64,000 bases of DNA from Pyrocephalus nanus (Eukaryota; Chordata; Aves; Passeriformes; Tyrannidae), in contig CM076269.1 of the NCBI GenBank assembly GCA_038380795.1, forward strand, positions 3,658,001-3,722,000, in the 5' to 3' direction. Under the pieces are notes generated by a model. The model saw only the letters and a list, made by a program, of their open reading frames with translations, did not search any database and was not told where the DNA came from. Of the stretch, positions 56,601 to 64,000 are shown piece by piece (the stretch's first letter is position 1; each line of letters begins with the position of its first letter). Position numbers and translations under genes: made by a program.

Positions 56601-59600
56601 TTCACTGCTGGGAGCCTGTACTTTGGCTTCAGGTCCCAAGGCTGTTGTTCTTCCTTCTGTTCTGGTCGCACCTGGCTGGGAGGCACAGAGCCATCTGGAT
56701 GGCTTCGGCATCACCCATATCAGCTCTGCCTGGTCCCTGGGATGTGGCTCTCTCTGAGGTGTGGGGGGCAAAGGGGTTGCTGGGCACCTCATAGGAAGCA
56801 CGTGCACCTCCCCTAATGCTGCTGAGGGCAGTACCCAAGTCCCTGCCCCAGTGCACTGTGCTGCAGAGAGCATGACAGCTGGGGTGCCTTGGGCTGCCCA
56901 AAATAACTGTCCCCGCTCCCCCGCTCCCTGACCACTGGGAGGTATCCCATGACAGCACCCCATGGACCTGGAGCAGCTGGAAGGGGTTGCCATCCTGCTG
57001 CAATGCTCAGCCCACGAGCTGCAGAGAAACTGGGGCTGGGGCAAGCATCACCCCAGGCACTGTCTCGCTGCCTTGCCCCAGTGCCCCCATGGGTGCTCTG
57101 CCTGGGGGCCACAGACCTGGGGCTCGTCAAACCCACCCTTGCCCCCAGAGTGGGATAGCTGGTGCCTGGAGGCTGGGCAGGACTTGCAGAAATGTTCCTG
57201 GCTCCTGTTGCAACCTGGCAGCCAGCCACACTCTACCGGCTGCCCCCCATCCCCTTACCCATCCCGTTCCCCTTTTGCCTCGAGCCAGCCATACACAGGG
57301 ACTGGGCTTACAACTCTCTGCCACCAAATTCCTCTCCCTGGCCCAGCCAGCTGGCTCATGGGCCCTGGCAAAACTGAGTGGTGCTGCTGGCCTGCTGGGG
57401 CTGGTGCTCCGTCCCTGAGGAGCGGTGGGCAGGCAGGGATCCCAGCTTAGAACACACCTGGCTGCTGAGGCTGGGCTGGGCAGAGTCCCTGGGGTACAGG
57501 GTAGTGGCACTCCAACAGAGAATGCAGGGGGGTGAGGGACAAGGGACAACAGCTGCATCAGCACTTGCCCACCTATGACATTTGCTGATGCAAATCCCTG
57601 GAGACTGGCCCCAAGGCCACCTCCTTTGAATCCTCGAGGGCAATGAGAAGGACAAGGTGCTGCCCACCCAGCTCACCCCTCAGTGCTCCGCCCTGCATGA
57701 CACAGGGGTTTCGGTTCCCCTCGGGGCATCACCATGAGGTTTCTCCTCACCCATCCTCTTCCCTTTGGGGAATTCAGCCAAGCATCCCCATGGAGGTGGG
57801 ACACACAGTGACATCATCAGGGCTGGGGGCTAGGAAACAGCCCATCCCCCTGCAGCTCTGACAGCCTGCTACACAGCCAGGGTGCTCCCTGGTCCTGGCC
57901 AGAGGACCTTGGTATGCCAAGGAGTTAGTGACCCGTGTATCAGCAAGCCTGAGCAGGCCCAGGCCCATGCTGTGGGCATCCCTTGGCTCCAGGGTGAGCT
58001 CCTTCAGGTAAGAAACCAAGCCATAACAGAGAAGTCTGCAGGGAGCTCATGCCTGGTACTGCCATGTGCATATCTGTGCCTTTATCTGAGGCAGCAGCCA
58101 GAAGTTCTCATACCACCATGGCACTAAAATAATGAACAGAGCTGTTTACTTATAAGAAAATGCTGTAATGGCTCAAAGGACTCAACTGGGATAACCCTTT
58201 CCACTGACTGGGCCTGCATGGTGTGCTGTGTGTGGACTGGAAGTCTGTTCAGTGCAGGGAAGTTCAGGGTTCCTGCACGTCAAAGGGTTGAAGACTACCT
58301 GTAGTCACTTTATAGTGTGGACTCTATTAAATAGCATTTTAAATGTCACTTAAAGAGTGTGAGTGCCTTTCTCAATGGGACCATGACAATCGTGGTGCAA
58401 AGGAAACACCAGCTGAGTTTGGAGTGAGGGTCCCAGAGTGGCAGGGGGCTGCTGGAGGGCTCCATGGTTGAAGCCCACGGACCCCCAGGACAGGTAATTT
58501 TAAATTAAATTCCTGGTGCTAGCAAACATGAGCGGGTGCTGCGGCTTCTGCCAGCTGTCACGGCCAGACCTGAATGCTGGGGAGCCCCTAAGCAGCTGGG
58601 TGGGATGTCCCCAGCACATAATGGGAGGGATGGAGCCAGCCATGCTGCACGGACAGGGCTCAGGCGTGAGCCAACCTTGCTCAGTGAGGGTCACCCCGCT
58701 GTCCGGCAGCTCATTCTCCTCTGTGCAGGGGATCCCGGGGGACCTGGAGATGCTGAGGACCCACACTCACGGGCAGAGGGGCCGGAGCTGGGAGGGGAGC
58801 TGCCAGCAGGAGGAGGAGGAGAAGGAAGAGGAGGAGGAGCGCGGCCGGGAAGGAGCGGCGCTCCCTCTGCGGACAGCTGCCGCTCACTGCAGCCGCCGGC
58901 AAAGCGGCGGGTCCCGATCCTGCCCTGCTCCTACGGCCCCCTCAGGGATATTGTACCCCACGGGCGGTGGGCACAGCCCGGCGTGAGTCCCCTTCGTCCT
59001 CGCTGCTGATAGGTACAAGGGCTGCCTCTTGCTGGGTGTCCAGCGCCCGGTGTTTGCCGGTGCTGCCCTGTAGCCGAACACCCATCGCCCCCAGAACGGC
59101 TCACGTCTCCCTGTGGAGGGCTTGTGGGAGCTCCACATGTGAAGCTGGAGACGGGAGGAGCAGATAAAATCAGATATCACAGCGGATAAAATCCAGATAT
59201 CCCTGCCTTGTGCCCTGAGAACAAGCTCCGGAATGTCTAAGGACAGGGACAGGCAGCCTCCGGGCACGGCCAGGCTCTGCCATGCAGAGCTGCCTGTCCT
59301 GGGGACACTCACCCCAGCAAGCTCTGCCGTGCAGCTCTGCAGCTGTTAATGTGACTTGGCAGCAGTAAGGGAAGCAGGGGAGAGAGGGGACAGGCTGAGA
59401 GGGATGGCCCAGACCTGGGGAGCAGTTGGGTTTATCATCCCCATGAAGAGGGGTGGCATGCTGGGGTGATAGGCGTGAAGGCCCTGTTCAGGCTGGCCAG
59501 CCCTGAGCTCCCACTGCTCAGAGGAAGAGTCGTTTAGGACTTTTTTTGGTCCAGAAGGCAGGGTTTTTAGGACAAACTAGAGGTAAAAGGCTTGGTGTCA

Positions 59601-61944
59601 GAGCAGGATGAAGCGCAGCACATTTATGGGAGGACATTGGGCTGTCTTGGCTGTCAAAGGTAATCATAGGCTGGTGGGCATCACATCTGTCCTGGAGAAA
59701 CAGCAGAGTCTGAGATGGGATCTAATTAATAAAGACTAAGCGGGTAGGGATCCTAATGCACGTTGCCTTTGCCTCGTGGAAACTTGACCTCGCCTGTCCA
59801 AAACTATCGGGTCCCTCTCCGAGACAAGGAATTCACTTGTTAAAGGCACTGGGCAGACCAGCAAGGAGTCTGGTAAGATGAGCACGGTGGCACGTCCACA
59901 CAGCACAGGGCTGCAAGCCCTGAGGGATGCTCAGGTGAATGTCCATGGCACCTCACACAAAGTCCAGATGGGTGTCTGAAGGCTGCTCTGCACTTTCACT
60001 GCAGGGCAGGGGCAATGCCAAACCTCTGCTGTGCAGACAATGCCATAGCGACACAGATAGAGCGACACACGGAGCAGCCGGAAACCATGGGAACAAAATG
60101 CCGCATTTCACTGAAAGCTGGGAGAAGTGGAAGGAAGGGGCAGTGGGCCTGGCTGGAAGGGGACAGTGGGACCGCAAAACTGGAGCTCCAAGAGCCTGGG
60201 GAGACAGAGCGGAGCGGCGGGTGCTCCGCTGCCGGCAGAGGGAGGCAGACACCGCGGCGGCGGCGGGAGATGCTCCGCACGGCCCCGCCGGCCCGGCACC
60301 AGAGCCCGGAGGGACGGGGGACAAGGGACAAAGCCTGCTGAGTCGGGGTGGCACAGCGTGCCCCTAGACCTCGGTTTGCCCTCAAGGCCACCCGGGTGAG
60401 CTCCAGGCTGTAACTTCGGGATGTAGCCCCAAGGTCGTTTCTGACCCCACAACCAGCCCCACATGGCACTGAGCACACAGCTGGGAAGGTGTCAGTTTGT
60501 GTCAGAGAAGATATGGACCTGCCCTAGTGGCACTGGCATTATCACTGCATGGGCACAGAACCTGTGCCATGATCCTGGAGAGCCCCGTCCCTCTGGGATG
60601 CAGCCTCATCCTGCCCTCATAAGAAGTGCTGCTGTCCCCACAGGCGTGCTCTTGTGGCTTCCACCCCACACTGGATGAGGGTCCTGGGGGTGCCAGTTCT
60701 GGGGCACATCTGATGCCGCTGGTGTACCCACTGCCTGAGTTGGTGTGGCAACTTAGGCTGCACAGGGAGCTCCCCACGGCCGTCAGCGCTGGATGGTGCC
60801 TGGGTGTGTCCCCAGCTAAATTTAAAGGACTTTGCGGTATAAATATCCTCAGTCGTAAATAAACAGAGAGGCGAGATGTTTATCGGGGCCTGCCTGGCAG
60901 CCCCGATCCAGCACTCTGGGCACACCACGCAGTCTCTGCAGTCCTCCCCGGGCTGTCCCCTCTGCCTGCCGCACAGCTGGGTCCTGTGCTGCCCTACAGG
61001 GACATGGACACAGGGTCCTACTCCATGCCACAGCCCCGCTCCAATTCCACTGGGCCCTAGGGGGAAAAGATCCAATAGACACTCTTGCTGCTCCTCCAGA
61101 AATGTTGACTCTTGCAGGTTGCTGGTGGGACTGGGGGTGGCCCCAAGCCCTGTGCTGTCACCTGCCACCAGCCCCGTTTGCCCAGTGCCCTGGGAGCAGG
61201 TTTGCATGGGGACACAGAGGGGTGGGTTTGGCACCCTGCCACCTGCCGTGGCTGGTATGGGACACCAGATGTCTGGTGCTGGGGGTCACCGTGGGGATCT
61301 GTACCACCGGTACTGGGGCCCTGGAGACCCTGAGGCACTCTGGGCCCAGCCCCAGAGCTGGTGCATGAGGCTGTGTTGCCACTGCCCCCTGGGGACCTAC
61401 CACCATGGGACCATCGTGGGACAGGGCCAGAGTGACAATGAGGGACAAGGCCTGGACCACTACAGGGAGAGGAGCCAGACTACAGTGTGGAGTGGAGGTT
61501 GAGGTGCTGGGGAGGAGCCAGGAACATGCAAATTGTAGGTGAGGACCAGGCAGAGCAGTAGGAGCAGGAGCAGCCTCTCGGCATCGGCACTAGGCTCCCA
61601 CGGGCCCAGCACCCATGTTCCTCCCAGCCCTTCCTGGACTACCCATTTCCATCCCCTGTCCTGCACCCTGCACCTCTCAGGGTGTCCGGCTGCTCACTTT
61701 CACGGTCCTAACTGACCTACCCAAGCTGTGCTGCACAGGTTTCCCCACCACAGCTCCCACCACGAGCTCCCACAGCCCCTGAAACCCTCCTGGTGCACAC
61801 AGAGGCTGAAGCATCCCTCTGCGGGAGCCAGCAGCTCCTCTGAGCCCCATGGCTGTGCCAAGGGCGTGGACTGAGCTGAAAGGAGATGCTGTGAAGAGGA
61901 TGCTGCCTCAAGCCAAGCCTCACAGTGCTGTACCCTGGGGTTGG
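53680..61944. other. Intergenic DNA beyond the SLC6A9 promoter
   Basis: No open frame here resembles a known protein or shows a chain of spliceable exons. Local features are a purine-rich GAGGAG tract at 58808-58840 followed by a small CpG-rich patch ending in GGC|GTGAGT near 58980, another CpG-rich patch at 60190-60320, and AT-rich blocks at 58280-58360, 59720-59760 and 60820-60885. These could be regulatory or part of a non-coding transcript. Confidence 0.5.
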
Positions 61945-62085
61945 TGTCAAGGTTTAACCCCAGTCAGCAGCTAAGTACAGCACAGCCACTCACTCATTTC
62001 CCCTTCCCACTTTCCCCACTGATGGGATGGGGAGGAGAATCAGGAAAAAAAAAATAAAATAGAACTTATGGGCTGAGATAAGAAC
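61945..62085 (+). mobile_element. Truncated solitary LTR relic of an endogenous retrovirus
   Basis: The segment starts TGTCAAGGTTTAACCCCAG and continues with CACTCACTCATT, GATGGGATGGGGAGGAGAAT, an A-run and GGGCTGAGATAAG. This order of words matches, from memory, the start of an LTR found in very many copies in non-galliform birds. Only the first ~140 bases are recognisable; the rest of the LTR, any second LTR and all internal viral genes are absent. It is a non-coding fossil. Confidence 0.65.
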
Positions 62086-64000
62086 GAGTCTGTGGTCATG
62101 CTGGGCTGTCAGCGTGTTGGCCGCACCTTGCGGAGGTGTGAGGGGAAACCTCTGGCACATCCACACCTGGTAAAAGGTCACCAGAATTCACCCCGACACC
62201 AGCAAACTGTTCCTGGCTAGCGCAGATCCGTCCTCCTCACCATCTGCAGCCCGAGGTTAATGAGTACCTTCAGGGTACACAACTGGAGGGTCATTAAACA
62301 GCAGTCGAACAAGACGGGGCTGCCAGCAGCACTCGAACAAAGAGGGCTGATTCACTGTTTACCCTGCAACAATATTTACCATGGCCGGGAGTGAGGGAAT
62401 GTTTGTGAGGGACAGGACAGCAAGGCGACACGGGGACCGGCAGGGCGGTGTGGCAGTGCCAGGGAGAGGACCACTGTCCACTGCAGGCAGGGTGCCTGGC
62501 ATGGCCATCTGTGTTTTTGGCTCAACAGGGTGTCCTTGTGCCCCCCTGGTGTGTCTGTCCATCGTGGGGAGCCCAGGCCACCTCCCTGGGTGCCCGACCT
62601 TCCCCAGTCTGGCAGCCTGCTCCAGCATCCTTGCTGGCATGTTGTCCTCATCCTCTCAGCCTGTTTCCCAAGGAGGTAAAGAGCTAGGAAACAGGACAAC
62701 AGGGATGGGATGGAATGGGAGTACTTCTGCAAAGGTGGGGAAAGCCCTCCCGCAGGAGACATCTACCCTCAGACCCTGGGGTGAGACTGCTTGTGGCTCA
62801 GGTGTGGCTGAGAGGGATGTTTGGGGAGGACCTGTGTCCTCACTGATCCTCACTTGTCTCCTTTGCTGTGCCCAGAAAGCCAGTGGGGAGGGGGGTCATT
62901 TGCTGATCAGCTCACTACCTAATTAGCCCTGACTGGAGATGTGTCACATGCACAGCCAATATGCTCATGCTCAGACATATGTGTGTACACACACACACAC
63001 GTGTCAGTTGTGTGCTCAGCAGCCTGAAGGCCAGGGCACCCATAGAGGAACACACTGTATCCCCTGGGAGATGCTAAGACACAAGAGGTGTTCAGCAGAG
63101 ACTCTGCTTCATGCCAGGGCCTGCCACACAGCCGGCTTCCCTCACTCAGCAGTGATGGGCTGGGGCACGCAGCCTGTACCCTCCCCGTGAGCCCTCCAGC
63201 CGCTCTGGCTCCCAGCCCTCTCAACACTGCCTGGCACAGCCTTTTCCCAAAGCTGTGCATGCACTGCACCTTGCCAGGGCCTCGCCAGGATCACACTGCC
63301 ACCTGTATGCAGGGACAGGAGCTGTTGGGCTGCTGGTGGCCAGTGGCTAGTGGGATTGGGAAGCACCCTCCAGCTCATCCCAGCACATACCCCTGGCATA
63401 GGGGCAGTGCTGGCTGTGGTTGGTGTACATGTTCAGCTGCAGGGTGGGTGAGCAGCTGGTGCCAAACCCAGCTACCCCCCCAGAATCCCACGGGAGAGTC
63501 AGGACTCGTGTCTGTGAGGCAGAGGGGTTCTGTGCAGACACAGCAGCACTGCGGATGCCCTGCCTGGTGAAGGGTGCTGCCTGCCCTGCCTGTGCAGGCT
63601 CACAGCGCAGCAGCCCACCTGCACACCCCTCCCTGCCCCTCTGGGCCCTGCAGCCTCCTGGGCTGAGGGTGGAGGAAGGCAGATTCCTTTCCAGGTGGAA
63701 GACTTCTCTCCGGAGCAGTGAATTATCTCTGGACTGTCGCACGCGATCCATCTGCTTCTCCACCCACCTGCTTGCCAGGCTGCAGGCTCGGCACCTGCCC
63801 CGTGTGCTGGCTGCACCAGGGTCCTGCTGCAGGGTCCTGACTCTGCATGCCATGTCCACAGCCTGGGTTCCTCGTGTCCTTGCAGCCTCACAGGGTGCGG
63901 GACCTCAGCAGGGCTAAAGCATGTCCAAGCACTGGCTGACCTTGGCTAAAGTGTGGGCCCACACCTCCATCCCCAAAGGACTGAAAGCACCCTCAGCACC
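62086..64000. other. Intergenic DNA to the end of the window
   Basis: No gene can be supported. A cluster of forkhead-like and SOX-like words lies at 62305-62379. A short (AC)n run lies at about 62990-63000. Confidence 0.5.

Overview
The window is vertebrate nuclear DNA: five multi-exon protein-coding genes with GT-AG introns, CpG-island promoters and AATAAA signals, and no operons or bacterial signals. Compact, GC-rich gene spacing and few repeats suggest a bird. A truncated solitary LTR near 61.95 kb resembles, from memory, an LTR family common in non-galliform birds (Neoaves). The gene order IPO13 - DPH2 - ATP6V0B - B4GALT2 - SLC6A9 matches the human 1p34.1 block. The exact species cannot be read from the sequence.

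Layout. 1-14.2 kb: the last 16 coding exons of IPO13 (+); the window starts inside the gene. 14.2-15.4 kb: tail-to-tail 3' regions of IPO13 and DPH2. 15.4-17.5 kb: DPH2 (-), complete in six exons. 17.48-17.76 kb: a 288-bp divergent CpG promoter between the DPH2 and ATP6V0B start codons. 17.8-23.7 kb: ATP6V0B (+), eight exons. 25.2-27.3 kb: an imperfect tandem duplication running into the B4GALT2 CpG island; only its first copy carries a 3' fragment of a non-LTR retrotransposon. 27.3-34.2 kb: B4GALT2 (+), with a probable non-coding first exon and six coding exons. 36.4-41.0 kb: the twelve shared coding exons of SLC6A9 (-). Its alternative 5' ends probably lie at about 45.1 kb and in the CpG island at 51.2-52.4 kb. 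52.4-64 kb: intergenic DNA, starting with a long alternating purine-pyrimidine tract and holding the LTR relic, but no gene I can support.

The genes do not form one pathway. They are neighbours with separate jobs: nuclear transport (IPO13), diphthamide synthesis on elongation factor 2 (DPH2), proton pumping (ATP6V0B), Golgi galactosylation (B4GALT2) and glycine reuptake (SLC6A9). All five reading frames are intact across the exons I joined, and joined lengths agree with the families (205 residues for ATP6V0B, 373 for B4GALT2, 478 for DPH2, 623 plus an unresolved N-terminus for SLC6A9, the last 595 for IPO13). I found no evidence of a new multi-gene system. The items most worth a second look are the divergent DPH2/ATP6V0B promoter, the duplicated B4GALT2 upstream region with its filled and empty retrotransposon site, the unresolved SLC6A9 N-termini, and the tract beside its CpG island.
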